Positions 1 to 8,132 are shown, numbered from the stretch's first letter. The stretch: 11,819 nucleotides of DNA from an uncultured Moheibacter sp. (GCA_937875605.1 CALLXZ010000437.1:1-11819), one strand, 5' to 3'. Numbers and translations: made by a program. Notes: generated by a model not told the origin, from the letters alone.

Positions 1-90
1 ATGGTTTATAGTGTTTTGGCTACTAAAGGTAATATTTAACCTTTTAGAAACTTCAAATACTAATTTATAACTCAAAAAAAGCAAATTCCT

Positions 91-951
91 TTAGATTAAA
101 TTGTTTTCTGGGTTTTCATATTCCTTTAGAGTTTTTCCATTTTGTAGCTTCCATTCTGTTAATCCGTTTGCATTTCGTCCCATTACAGTTGCAGCAGCTA
201 AAGAAGGACTTGTGAAAATGTAATCTTCATTAAATTGATAATAATCCGGAAACTCCACTAAGATTCCTTTTGCGATTAGATTATTTCTAAGATTCATGAA
301 AGAATTTGATAATGAAGGAACTGTATCTTTGGATGCTTTGGAACCTTTAAAAACTAAAAATCCATCAGAATTTGGTTCTCCAGTCGCACTTGCTCCACGT
401 GCGGCATTTATCTGAAAAATGTTTGAACTTAATTCTGTTTGTATTTCCCTCTTGTCTTCAAAAACTTTATGTCCTAAAGTGTTCACCAATAATTTTATAT
501 TTTCTATGTATTCTTCCATCTCAGCTCTATCAGATTCCGAAATCGAGGAAAGAGTAGGAGTATTGGAATTCTCGAGTTGATATCTATTTACTTTACTCGC
601 AATGTCATATAAACGATTTTCAAGATATTTTATATGAGCCTTGTTTAAATTCTCGTCTTTGCTAACAAAAACAATTGATTCATTCCAAAAATCTTTTTGT
701 GCTAAATGTTGATTTAGCCTATTCAATACTGTTTCAGCTTCACCAATATAAACTAATTCTTTACCATCTTGATCTTTACCAAAAAGTAAATATATTCCAG
801 TATTAAAAATGTCTGGTCTGTCTTTACAGTCTTTTATTTTATTTCTGGGGATTTTATATGCCTTTCCTGTCCAATTAGATAATTCGCATGTCATTCGTCC
901 ATTAGGATCACCGTCGATTAGAAAAATTTTTATTGTCTTACCGAATTTCAT
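91..951 (-). CDS. GIY-YIG nuclease family protein with C-terminal DUF4357
   Basis: The 286-residue protein has a GIY-YIG endonuclease fold in its first half. GIY is at residues 52-54, YIG at 68-70, the arginine of the RLNQH stretch at 78, and the likely metal-binding glutamate at 111 (KYLENRLYDIA). The core catalytic residues therefore appear intact. Residues about 190-275 resemble DUF4357, with the usual closing pattern of a small-residue-rich helix, 'GRNANGLTEW' and a final 'GKTLKEYE'. The N-terminal 45 residues (IFLIDGDPNGRM, NWTGKAY) match the leader common to this GIY-YIG/DUF4357 family. By family knowledge it is a putative single-strand-cutting DNA nuclease, often found near restriction or defence genes, but no substrate is known and no such neighbour is visible here. 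The ATG start is preceded by an A-rich stretch without a Shine-Dalgarno. It stands alone, 95 bases from the next gene, and may be an accessory gene. Confidence 0.9.
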   Translation of the reverse strand: MKFGKTIKIFLIDGDPNGRMTCELSNWTGKAYKIPRNKIKDCKDRPDIFNTGIYLLFGKDQDGKELVYIGEAETVLNRLNQHLAQKDFWNESIVFVSKDENLNKAHIKYLENRLYDIASKVNRYQLENSNTPTLSSISESDRAEMEEYIENIKLLVNTLGHKVFEDKREIQTELSSNIFQINAARGASATGEPNSDGFLVFKGSKASKDTVPSLSNSFMNLRNNLIAKGILVEFPDYYQFNEDYIFTSPSLAAATVMGRNANGLTEWKLQNGKTLKEYENPENNLI

Positions 952-1013
952 TTTTGTTATTTTTTCATAGTTATTTTACAAGTAAATATATATCACAAAT
1001 AATTTACTATCTT

Positions 1014-1040
1014 CTTTGTATTCTCTGTGATAAAACTTTG
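1014..1040. repeat. possible degenerate CTTTG-rich intergenic repeat
   Basis: The gap between the nuclease gene and the M28 gene contains three related short units in a row: CTTTGTATT, CTCTGTGAT and AAAACTTTG. They resemble the CTTTGxGTTCTTTGxGGTTAAA type of short intergenic repeat that I recall from many Bacteroidota genomes. This is pattern recognition only; only one degenerate copy is in the window, so the repetitive nature cannot be shown here. Confidence 0.25.
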
Positions 1041-1046
1041 GGGTAA

Positions 1047-2336
1047 TTAAAATTTATCAATAAACTTCACAAACAAATCCTGAATATCCTGAAACTTCTC
1101 CAAACTCAGTGTTTCTCCTTTATCAAATGGATCGTGGTAATGTCCCGCACCGCCCAAAGTATAAGTAAAAAACGAAGGAACCCCTTTCTCATAAAATGGG
1201 CAATGATCTGAATTACAAGCTTCACCACGCTTTTTAATTTGTTTGACGTATTTATTTTTTGAATTAAGTTGGTTTAATTTTTCATATTCTTTCGTAAAAA
1301 TGGAGCTGTTCACGATTTGAATTCCATCTTCGCCTGCACCCATAATGTCAAAATTCAATAGAAATTTTATCTTTTTCAAATCAATTAATGGATTTTCAAC
1401 AAAATAATATGAACCAACCAATCCGGCTTCTTCCGCTGCAAATGCGATGAAAATAAGAGTGTATTTCGGTTTGTTTTTGGAATAGTATTTAGCCAGATTC
1501 AGGAGAAAAGCCGTTCCGCTCGCATTGTCATTTGCTCCTGGAAAATAGACATTTCCCACTTTTCCCAAATGGTCATAATGTGCAGTAATTACAATTAAAG
1601 AATCTTTGTTTTTTCCTTCAATTTTTCCAATTACATTTTTTGATTTAAAATCGTTAATAAACTCACTTTCAATTTTATAATTATCAATACTTAAATTTTT
1701 ACTATAATATTTTTTATTTACAATAAATTCTGCAATACTATCCTGAATCTGAGAAAGTGATGCAATTAATTTGTCTTTAGAAAAATAAAAGACAGCACGG
1801 TTTCGGTTTTCTTCAGGTTTATAAAACGAAGCCCAATGTTTGTAATATTGGTTCAACGAATCGACTTCAAATTCATGCGGCGGAAACGCAATATGTTTTC
1901 CTTTTTGTGCCACCATATCGCGCTGAATGAAATCTATAAAAGCAGATTCAAATCGGAGTGAAGCAGAATAATCCATTGGATCAAAATAATAAATTTCCTT
2001 TTGATGAAAATTCTGACTGTAAGAATTGGGCTTTACGATGAAATCTTCTCCATATTTCAAATTTTTCCCATTGAGTTTTAATTCAGCATTTTTGATGATG
2101 TTAATCGGCATCGTAAATTCCTGAAAATAAGAATCATTTATCTTTTCTAAACCTAATTTCTGAAATTCATTTGCGATGAATTCTGCGGATTTTTGCATTC
2201 CATTATCCACATATCCGCGTCCTGCAAATTCTTCAGAAGTCAAAGTTGTAATGACTGAGCGCACATAATTCGTTTCAGTATTTTGTGCAAAACAAATCGT
2301 TGAAAATAAGAATAATATGAAAAGATGAATTTTCAA
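1047..2336 (-). CDS. secreted M28 family zinc peptidase
   Basis: The 429-residue protein starts with a signal peptide (residues 1-17, hydrophobic core then CFAQ) and ends in an M28 (aminopeptidase Y/S-like) catalytic domain from about residue 235. Co-catalytic zinc ligands can be read in order: H253 in AHYDH, bridging D270 in GANDNASG, E303 next to the general base E302 in AAEEAGLVGS, D330 in NFDIMG, and H401 in HYHDPFD. The set is complete, so it should be an active exopeptidase acting in the periplasm or outside the cell. The 200 residues between signal and catalytic domain are not a recognised domain. The start is TTG at 2334-2336: it gives the signal peptide directly, the frame has a stop a few codons upstream, the next methionine is residue 47, and an AGGAAG lies 6 bases before it. 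It follows the nifU-like gene by 36 bases on the same strand and probably shares its transcript. Substrate unknown. Confidence 0.92.
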   Translation of the reverse strand: MKIHLFILFLFSTICFAQNTETNYVRSVITTLTSEEFAGRGYVDNGMQKSAEFIANEFQKLGLEKINDSYFQEFTMPINIIKNAELKLNGKNLKYGEDFIVKPNSYSQNFHQKEIYYFDPMDYSASLRFESAFIDFIQRDMVAQKGKHIAFPPHEFEVDSLNQYYKHWASFYKPEENRNRAVFYFSKDKLIASLSQIQDSIAEFIVNKKYYSKNLSIDNYKIESEFINDFKSKNVIGKIEGKNKDSLIVITAHYDHLGKVGNVYFPGANDNASGTAFLLNLAKYYSKNKPKYTLIFIAFAAEEAGLVGSYYFVENPLIDLKKIKFLLNFDIMGAGEDGIQIVNSSIFTKEYEKLNQLNSKNKYVKQIKKRGEACNSDHCPFYEKGVPSFFTYTLGGAGHYHDPFDKGETLSLEKFQDIQDLFVKFIDKF

Positions 2337-2342
2337 TTTATA

Positions 2343-2348
2343 CTTCCT
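2343..2348 (-). promoter_or_regulatory. Shine-Dalgarno-like site for the TTG start of the M28 peptidase
   Basis: On the minus strand AGGAAG ends 6 bases before the TTG at 2336-2334. Clear Shine-Dalgarno sequences are uncommon in Bacteroidota and absent before most genes here, so this one supports the non-ATG start. Confidence 0.5.
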
Positions 2349-2372
2349 ATGAATTTATCATCTTGTAAAAAT

Positions 2373-3257
2373 TTATCCATTTACCGCTTCGACATGCTCT
2401 ACTTTTCCGGGCATCATTTCTTTTAACATGGCTTCGATTCCGTTTTTCAAAGTGAAAGTAGAAGAAGGGCAACCTGAACAAGCACCTTGTAAAAGCATTT
2501 TAGCTGTTTTTGTATCTTCCTCAAATTCAATTAATTCTATATTTCCGCCATCGCCCGCAACTGCCGGCTGTACATATTCCTGAATGATGTCTTTGATTTG
2601 CATTTCGATATCGGAATATTCTTCTTTGGCGTATGTATTTTCAAAAGTCGGATACGAAGGCGTGTACACATAATCTGTCTGCACGATTTCTTTTCCCGAT
2701 TGTAAATAGTCCAAAATAAAATAGCGCAACTCAAGTGCAAGTCCATTCCAATCCGAATCTTCCGTTTTGGTAACCGAAATGTAATTTTCCGAAACGAAAA
2801 CTTCTTTTACATAATCAAACTGGAATAATTCTTTAGCAACCGGAACTTTTTCTGCTTCTTCAACTGATTTCACTTCCGCAATTCCTGCGTATAATAATTT
2901 GTTTGAAACGAACTTCATTACGGCAGGATTAGGAGTCATTTCTGCATACAGTGTAAAAGGATCTTCCTGCTGCGGTGTCAATAAAATGGTTCCCTCATTC
3001 AAATGTTTGTTTACCAATTCTTTAATGTCATCGGCGACTATTTCCCATTCAATTCCTTCAATTTTCTGAACCGCTACGAAATTAGCAGTGATATATACCT
3101 TAGTTACAAATGGAAATTGTAATAATTCTTGTGCCAGCACAGAATCGGTAGCTTGGTCATTCTTTCCAATTTCAAGTGCTCCGGCGGTTAAAGTTTGATC
3201 GCAAACAAATTTCAAAATGTTTGGATTGGGTGTTTGATCTATATAAACTCTCATCAT
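2373..3257 (-). CDS. NifU family Fe-S cluster scaffold protein with tandem Nfu N-terminal domains
   Basis: With the chosen start the protein has 294 residues and three parts. Two successive Nfu N-terminal domains begin at about residues 2 and 101; each opens with a TPNP motif and a KFV strand and has a paired ELxQFxxVxxV segment. A NifU C-terminal domain spans about 220-290 and carries the cluster-binding CSGC motif (C260 and C263) in the typical GDGGNIEL...ACSGCPSS context. It should hold and hand on an iron-sulfur cluster in the cytoplasm, as other Nfu proteins do. The frame is open to a TTG at 3275, but that would add only RYFCI-type residues and would overlap a promoter-like box. The ATG pair at 3257-3255 and 3254-3252 sits directly before the conserved RVYIDQTPNPN start, so the true start is one of these. 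It is the first gene of a likely operon with the M28 peptidase and divergent from the carbonic anhydrase-like gene. Confidence 0.93.
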   Translation of the reverse strand: MMRVYIDQTPNPNILKFVCDQTLTAGALEIGKNDQATDSVLAQELLQFPFVTKVYITANFVAVQKIEGIEWEIVADDIKELVNKHLNEGTILLTPQQEDPFTLYAEMTPNPAVMKFVSNKLLYAGIAEVKSVEEAEKVPVAKELFQFDYVKEVFVSENYISVTKTEDSDWNGLALELRYFILDYLQSGKEIVQTDYVYTPSYPTFENTYAKEEYSDIEMQIKDIIQEYVQPAVAGDGGNIELIEFEEDTKTAKMLLQGACSGCPSSTFTLKNGIEAMLKEMMPGKVEHVEAVNG

Positions 3258-3261
3258 GATG

Positions 3262-3269
3262 CAAAAATA
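3262..3269 (-). promoter_or_regulatory. candidate -7 promoter box (TATTTTTG) for the nifU-like gene
   Basis: The minus strand reads TATTTTTG, an exact match to the Bacteroidota -7 consensus TAnnTTTG, ending 4 bases before the first ATG of the nifU-like gene. No good -33 TTTG/TTG is seen at the usual distance. If used, the transcript would begin at or next to the start codon. Confidence 0.35.
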
Positions 3270-3314
3270 CCGCAACTTGCTTATATTTAAACCATAATTT
3301 GATAGTTAAATTTT

Positions 3315-3839
3315 ATGGCTTTAGTAAGAGAATTATTGGGTAAAAATCCTCAGTTCGGAGAAAATTGTTTTTTAGCAGAAACCGCGGTTATTATCGGCGA
3401 TGTAGAGATGGGAAATGACTGCAGTATTTGGTACAATGCAGTCTTGCGAGGTGATGTTCATTATATAAAACTGGGAAATAAAGTAAATATTCAGGACAAT
3501 GCGATGGTGCATTGTACCTATCAGAAGTTCCCCACCAACATTGGAAATAATGTTTCGATAGGACACAACGCGGTGGTACACGGATGCACGATTTATGATA
3601 ATGTTTTGATCGGAATGGGTTCTATCGTGATGGACGATTGTGTGGTAGAATCTTATAGCATAGTCGCTGCAGGAGCGGTCTTAACACAGGGAACACATAT
3701 CAAAGAAGGCGAACTTTGGGCAGGAATTCCGGCAAAGAAAATCGGGATGGTTTCAAAAGAACTGAAAGAAGGTGAAATTGAAAGAATTGCCAATAATTAT
3801 GTGAAATACAGCAGTTGGTATAAAGAAAATAAAAATTGA
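3315..3839 (+). CDS. gamma-carbonic-anhydrase-like left-handed beta-helix protein (CamH/YrdA type)
   Basis: The 174-residue protein is made of hexapeptide repeats (I/V-G-D/N-x-x-x pattern) from about residue 20 to 125, closed by a C-terminal helix, as in gamma-class carbonic anhydrases. The three zinc histidines are present: H66 (MVHCTYQ), H84 and H89 (IGHNAVVHG). The conserved R45 and D47 (LRGD) and the Q60-D61 pair are also present. The spacing of 18 residues between the first two histidines shows that it lacks the acidic loop with the proton-shuttle glutamates of the Methanosarcina Cam enzyme, so it belongs to the shorter CamH/YrdA/PaaY type. Enzyme activity is uncertain for that group; a trimeric metal-binding cytoplasmic protein is the safe inference. 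It is a single gene: divergent from the nifU-like gene 57 bases away, and closed by a hairpin 17 bases after its stop. Confidence 0.92.
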   Translation: MALVRELLGKNPQFGENCFLAETAVIIGDVEMGNDCSIWYNAVLRGDVHYIKLGNKVNIQDNAMVHCTYQKFPTNIGNNVSIGHNAVVHGCTIYDNVLIGMGSIVMDDCVVESYSIVAAGAVLTQGTHIKEGELWAGIPAKKIGMVSKELKEGEIERIANNYVKYSSWYKENKN

Positions 3840-3853
3840 AAAATATAAATCAT

Positions 3854-3893
3854 AAAAAAGCCGTTCCAAATTTTGAAACGGCTTTTATTTTAT
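3854..3893. terminator. bidirectional rho-independent terminator
   Basis: Arms at 3856-3870 (AAAAGCCGTTCCAAA) and 3872-3886 (TTTGAAACGGCTTTT) pair with a single C/A mismatch; the innermost A/T pairs must open to form the loop. T-rich runs follow on both strands. It lies between two converging genes, the carbonic anhydrase-like gene and the M36 protease gene, and can end both transcripts. Confidence 0.88.
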
Positions 3894-3907
3894 TAGAAGA
3901 TTTAGAA

Positions 3908-6529
3908 TTATTTTTTGATTAATTTCTTGGTTATAATTCCATCTTTTGTATCAATTTTTACAACATAAACGCCAACAGGTAAACTGCTTACGTCCAGTGT
4001 TCCTTTTTTAGAGCCTAAATCCAAATTGGTTTGATACACTACTTTTCCTGTTAAATCCGTAACAGAAATTTTAGTGTCTGTATAAGATTTATCAGTTAAA
4101 ATATACACCTCGCCACGTGTTGGGTTAGGGTAGAGGCTTAATTCAGAATGAGTTGCATCTGAAACGCCTAAAATACCGCTACAATTCAGAACTTCCGTTG
4201 GTGGCATGTCAAACGCCTGAACACCGTCCATTACATTGTTTGCACTTCCTTGCGTCGCACTGTAACCTAAACCTCTTTTGGCAAATGCTTTCCAGATATA
4301 ACATTGGTTAGCGCCTTCATTATTGATTTCGTCTGCCTCCAAAATAGCGTCCCGTCCTGTTACAAATCCAGGGCCACAAGGTTGTAGTTTCATCCCGTCT
4401 GTTACCAATTGCATGGCTAAATTATTTCCACCAGAACCATTGTAGATATCCGGATCAAATCCATATTCGCCAATCAATTCCCAAGTCATTTCCCATAGCA
4501 TGGTCGCCCAAACATATCCAACTCCATGCGGAACGGATACTGATTTTATGCGATCATAGGTAGCATTATTTATTGACATATCGGTAGAATATTTTGTTGG
4601 CCGGATTCCCACTCCGGTTGTAGGCTGAGATTTGGCATAGGTTCCAATTCCTCTTCCATCTGTTCCTTGATCTCCAGGTTCAATTGTCATAATTAAACCG
4701 ATGAAGTCACTCCAACCTTCACCCATTTGTTCTTCATTATTCAAACATCCGCTGTTAGCAGGTCCACCTGTCAATCGGTTGGAAATACCATGACCGTATT
4801 CGTGCGCGATGATTCCATTGTCCAATGAGCCGTCTTTGTATCCGTCCCAATGTCCGTCTTTTGGAACAGAACCGTTTAAAGTTGTTCCACCTAAAACGGC
4901 ATCCAGAATTGGGGTACCATCGTTCATGCTGATCATAACGGAAGGAATAGTGATTGTAGGATCTTCTCCACCCATATTGATGGGAGCTCCGGCAACATTG
5001 TTAACCATGACAACGGCTTTCGCTCCAGCAACTTGTGCTTTTTTTACTTTTACTACGAAATCGCAATTTCCTCTTTTGATCAATGCGATTTTCCCGTTTA
5101 GTGCTGCTGCATTGGTTATGTTATCACAACCATCGTTGGCATCGGATCCTCCACCGGCATTATCATCTATAACAACTGCTAAATTTTCTGTAATCGGTGG
5201 TGTAGGCAAAGCTCCACCGAAATTAGCCAATGCACCATTGTAGTTTCCTTGATGCGTTCCGGCTGTATTAACAGAAAACAAATGACTGTCTCCTTGATTG
5301 GAATTCCACATAAACATGATCATATAAGGGTTTCCTCCATCAGCTGGTGTTCCGAACATAGCGTTGTCCATCATACCCATGGTTTCACCTGTTTGACCAA
5401 AAGCATGTACTTCATCTCCCGCCATTCCACTATTCCCATAATTATTAACCTGAAAATTCCCGGCTTCTTCCGTAAATCCATATTGGTACCAAACATCATG
5501 CACCATGTTATTCATATAAAATAAATTGGTAGTGGATGCATCCGGACTATCATACATATTTCGGGTGAAATCTATAGGAAAGTCAAAAATCAAACCGCTT
5601 CCACCGTCAGCAAATCCTGTAAAAGTGTAAGAACCGCCATTGTAAATCCAGTTAAGTCCGGCGCTGGTTTGGTCGTTCACAGCAGTTACATTATTTCCAC
5701 GGGTTAAAGTAGATTCCGCCCCTGCAGAACCGTTTGTGTCATGCCATCCAAAGGGAGAAGCATTTGCATCAGCAGGGTTGACGATCATGGACCTGTCTCC
5801 AAATGTAGGAGCTTCTATTGGAAGTTTGAACGCATTGTATTGTGCTCCATCGTTCAGTAATGAAGCTTGAAATTGATTTTTTAACCATTGTACGTTTTCC
5901 GACTGTTTGTGTTCTGTGGTCGGATTTTCAAAGGGATTATGATCAAAATTACAACTTAACAAATGATTGTGTTGCGTATAAATTTGTCCTGTTTGTGCAT
6001 GGGCAACGACTTCTAAAATTTTCAATTCGTTGTCGATGGTTACATTTAGGTGCAACATCCAGCTTAAGTTCAACTTTCCATCTTCTGTCGGATAATACAT
6101 AATCTTATGACCGAAATTCTCATTTAAAAAAGCAGATTGATCCAAAGAAAAACCTAAATTTTGAGAAATGGTTCCTGCGATTTGATTTACATTTTGAATG
6201 GCACTTTGGTTACCCAATCTCTGCTGAACGTTTTTCTGAAAAGTTTCAGTCACGTAAACAACTTCTCCATTTTTCAATGCAAAATTGGCAATTGCATTAT
6301 AAATGGGATAGCCGCCTACGTTTTGTTGGACATAAGCGTACTCGATATTCGTTTTTTTGTTAGTGTAATGGGTCTGAACGGTAAGATCCGTATAATCACT
6401 CGAAACCAATCCTAATTTATTGGATTCCGTGTTCAAATAATTTTTGACCGTGTTTAGAATTTCATTGTTTTGCGCCCAAGAATTGAACGAAAACAAGACA
6501 AGAAAAACACTCAAATAAAAATGTTTCAT
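3908..6529 (-). CDS. secreted M36 (fungalysin) metalloprotease with PA domain and T9SS type A sorting domain
   Basis: This 873-residue protein has five visible parts. Residues 1-19 are a signal peptide ending in SWAQ. A fungalysin-type propeptide (FTP/PepSY-like) covers about 25-190. The catalytic domain begins around 240, with the family stretch FYMNNMVHDVWYQYGFTEEAGNF split here at residues 337-359. A protease-associated (PA) domain is inserted at about 445-550 (KIALIKRGNCDF, then GAKAVVMVNN). The zinc site follows: HEYGH (H576, E577, H580) and E604 in EGWSD. Residues 797-873 form a T9SS type A sorting domain (LYPNP start, TDLTGKVVYQ, PVGVYVVKI, end KKLIKK). It should be made as a zymogen, cross the inner membrane by Sec and leave through the type IX system, then degrade extracellular protein. 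All catalytic residues are present. It is probably transcribed alone or with the symporter 55 bases upstream; an inverted repeat covers its start codon. Confidence 0.95.
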   Translation of the reverse strand: MKHFYLSVFLVLFSFNSWAQNNEILNTVKNYLNTESNKLGLVSSDYTDLTVQTHYTNKKTNIEYAYVQQNVGGYPIYNAIANFALKNGEVVYVTETFQKNVQQRLGNQSAIQNVNQIAGTISQNLGFSLDQSAFLNENFGHKIMYYPTEDGKLNLSWMLHLNVTIDNELKILEVVAHAQTGQIYTQHNHLLSCNFDHNPFENPTTEHKQSENVQWLKNQFQASLLNDGAQYNAFKLPIEAPTFGDRSMIVNPADANASPFGWHDTNGSAGAESTLTRGNNVTAVNDQTSAGLNWIYNGGSYTFTGFADGGSGLIFDFPIDFTRNMYDSPDASTTNLFYMNNMVHDVWYQYGFTEEAGNFQVNNYGNSGMAGDEVHAFGQTGETMGMMDNAMFGTPADGGNPYMIMFMWNSNQGDSHLFSVNTAGTHQGNYNGALANFGGALPTPPITENLAVVIDDNAGGGSDANDGCDNITNAAALNGKIALIKRGNCDFVVKVKKAQVAGAKAVVMVNNVAGAPINMGGEDPTITIPSVMISMNDGTPILDAVLGGTTLNGSVPKDGHWDGYKDGSLDNGIIAHEYGHGISNRLTGGPANSGCLNNEEQMGEGWSDFIGLIMTIEPGDQGTDGRGIGTYAKSQPTTGVGIRPTKYSTDMSINNATYDRIKSVSVPHGVGYVWATMLWEMTWELIGEYGFDPDIYNGSGGNNLAMQLVTDGMKLQPCGPGFVTGRDAILEADEINNEGANQCYIWKAFAKRGLGYSATQGSANNVMDGVQAFDMPPTEVLNCSGILGVSDATHSELSLYPNPTRGEVYILTDKSYTDTKISVTDLTGKVVYQTNLDLGSKKGTLDVSSLPVGVYVVKIDTKDGIITKKLIKK

Positions 6530-6577
6530 GTGTTGTTATTTTAAATTAATTTGATAAATATACTAAAAAACAACACA
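6529..6577. repeat. inverted repeat (9-base arms) overlapping the M36 protease start codon
   Basis: On the plus strand TGTGTTGTT at 6529-6537 and AACAACACA at 6569-6577 are perfect reverse complements, 31 bases apart. Three more A/T pairs follow inside after one mismatch. In the mRNA of the M36 gene the 3' arm contains the first base of the AUG, so a hairpin could hide the translation start. It might instead be a protein-binding site. Function not shown. Confidence 0.4.
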
Positions 6578-6584
6578 GTTTTTA

Positions 6585-8132
6585 TCAGGCTACTGCTTTA
6601 TTTTTACTGACGATCCAGAGTCCCATGAATGTCAGAAGTCCGTTTAATACAATTAATTCTACTCCAATTCTATAATCGGTATAATTTATACATAATTCAT
6701 TGATCGTATAGGTTATAGCTGGGGCAATTAATGCAATGCTTAAAATTGAATAACGAAGCGAGATAGTACGTTTGGTAAGAATTCCAAAGGCAAATAAACC
6801 TAAAAGTGGTCCGTATGTGTAACCGGCAATACTCATAATTAAATAAACGATGGATTTGTCATTGATCCATTTAAAAATGAGAATTAACAAAAAGAACACA
6901 ATGGTAAATGCCAAATGGACTGTAATTCGCGTTTTCTTTTTTTGACTTTCACTTATTTTATCATTTTCATTCATTTTCAATAAGTCCACACAAAATGAAC
7001 TGGTGAGCGATGTCAAAGCTCCATCAGCCGACGGAAACAAAGCGGAAATCAATCCGATGATGAAAATAACAGCAATGAACAAAGGGAAGAATCCCTGAAG
7101 CGAAAGTGCAGGAAAAAGATCGTCGCCCATCATGTTTTGGATTTGACCGGATTCATTCAGAAAACCAAAAATTCCGTCCCCATAAACGGCTCCGTTTTGC
7201 ATTGCATACAGATATAAAAGTCCGCCTAAAAACAAAAATGCAAAATTGACTACCAAAAGTGTACTGGCAAACGTAAGCATGTTTTTTTTCGAATTATACA
7301 AATTATCCACACTGATATTTTTCTGCATCATTTCTTGATCTAACCCCGTCATGGCGATGGTTATGAACATACCGCCGATTACCGTTTTGAGGAAAAAAGT
7401 GGCAGAATTCCCATCGTAATTCATCAAATGAGTATAATTGTGTTCGGCTAATTTTGCGTAACCCTCACTTACTGACATATCCAACTGGGTTAGAACATAA
7501 ACGATACAAACCACTAAGCTCAAAAGCATAAAAGTTGTTTGCAAAGTATCCGTTACCACAATCGTTTTTACACCGCCTTCATAGGTATAAAGTACTACCA
7601 TTAAAAGAATTACGATTGTCGTCAACCAAAAAGGTATGCCTATATTATCCAATAGAAATATTTGTAAAACATTGATTACCAAAAATAGACGTGCTGTAGC
7701 ACCAATTCCTCTCGAAATGATAAAAAAGATGGAACCTGTTTTATGCGCTTCTATATTGAATCGTCTGCCGAGATAGGTATAAATCGAAGTCAGATTCATT
7801 TTATAATAGAGTGGAAGTAAGACAAATGCAACGATGAAATAACCCAGAAAAAATCCTATGACCATCATGTAATATTCAAAGCCGCCGTAAACATATTCAG
7901 TCCCTGTGAGTTTTCCTACGGTTCCGGGAACCGAAATAAAAGTTACGCCACTCAAGCTCGTTCCGATCATTCCAAATGCGACCAACCACCATTTGCTTTT
8001 GCGGTTTCCGATGAAAAAGGATTGATTATCAGAGTTTTTGCTGGTTCGATAAGCGATGTAAAGCAATCCTACAAAGTAGATGACTACGCAAATCAGAATG
8101 ATGTTTGAGTTCATAATCTCGTTTAATTTCAT
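6585..8132 (-). CDS. sodium:solute symporter (SSS family) permease
   Basis: The 515-residue protein is strongly hydrophobic with about 13 membrane segments, the usual topology and length of the SSS (SLC5-like) family, so it sits in the inner membrane and should import an organic solute with sodium. Family landmarks are GTSLSGVTFISVPG (57-70) in the second segment, the YEGGVKTIVVTDTLQ signature (184-198), LDQEMMQKN (264-272) after a central segment, and the small/hydroxyl-rich SADGALTSLTSSF (368-380) near the expected sodium site. The substrate cannot be told; sugars, amino acids and sialic acid all occur in the family. The first ATG is at 8132, but a -7 promoter-like box ends only one base before it. 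The second ATG (8114-8112, residue 7, giving MNSNIILICVV) may be the real start. It is divergent from recR. Confidence 0.92.
   Translation of the reverse strand: MKLNEIMNSNIILICVVIYFVGLLYIAYRTSKNSDNQSFFIGNRKSKWWLVAFGMIGTSLSGVTFISVPGTVGKLTGTEYVYGGFEYYMMVIGFFLGYFIVAFVLLPLYYKMNLTSIYTYLGRRFNIEAHKTGSIFFIISRGIGATARLFLVINVLQIFLLDNIGIPFWLTTIVILLMVVLYTYEGGVKTIVVTDTLQTTFMLLSLVVCIVYVLTQLDMSVSEGYAKLAEHNYTHLMNYDGNSATFFLKTVIGGMFITIAMTGLDQEMMQKNISVDNLYNSKKNMLTFASTLLVVNFAFLFLGGLLYLYAMQNGAVYGDGIFGFLNESGQIQNMMGDDLFPALSLQGFFPLFIAVIFIIGLISALFPSADGALTSLTSSFCVDLLKMNENDKISESQKKKTRITVHLAFTIVFFLLILIFKWINDKSIVYLIMSIAGYTYGPLLGLFAFGILTKRTISLRYSILSIALIAPAITYTINELCINYTDYRIGVELIVLNGLLTFMGLWIVSKNKAVA

Noticed and set aside
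1..90. Short ATG frame at 1-39 and T-run downstream of the nuclease gene
   Set aside because: Twelve codons with no support; the T-run after the nuclease stop has no adequate hairpin before it.
991..1032. TATCACA / TGTGATA inverted repeat, 28 bases apart, resembling CRP half-sites
   Set aside because: Seven-base arms in AT-rich DNA are likely by chance, the spacing is far from the 6-8 bases of CRP-type sites, and one arm is part of the repeat-like CTTTG stretch.
3258..3275. TTG start at 3275 for the nifU-like gene
   Set aside because: It would add six residues before the conserved start, overlap the -7 box, and has no ribosome site; the ATG pair at 3257/3254 fits better.
4809..5524. Open frames on the plus strand within the M36 protease gene (4809-5243 and 5249-5524)
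   Set aside because: They are antisense to a complete conserved protease, show no domain or signal, and are composition shadows.
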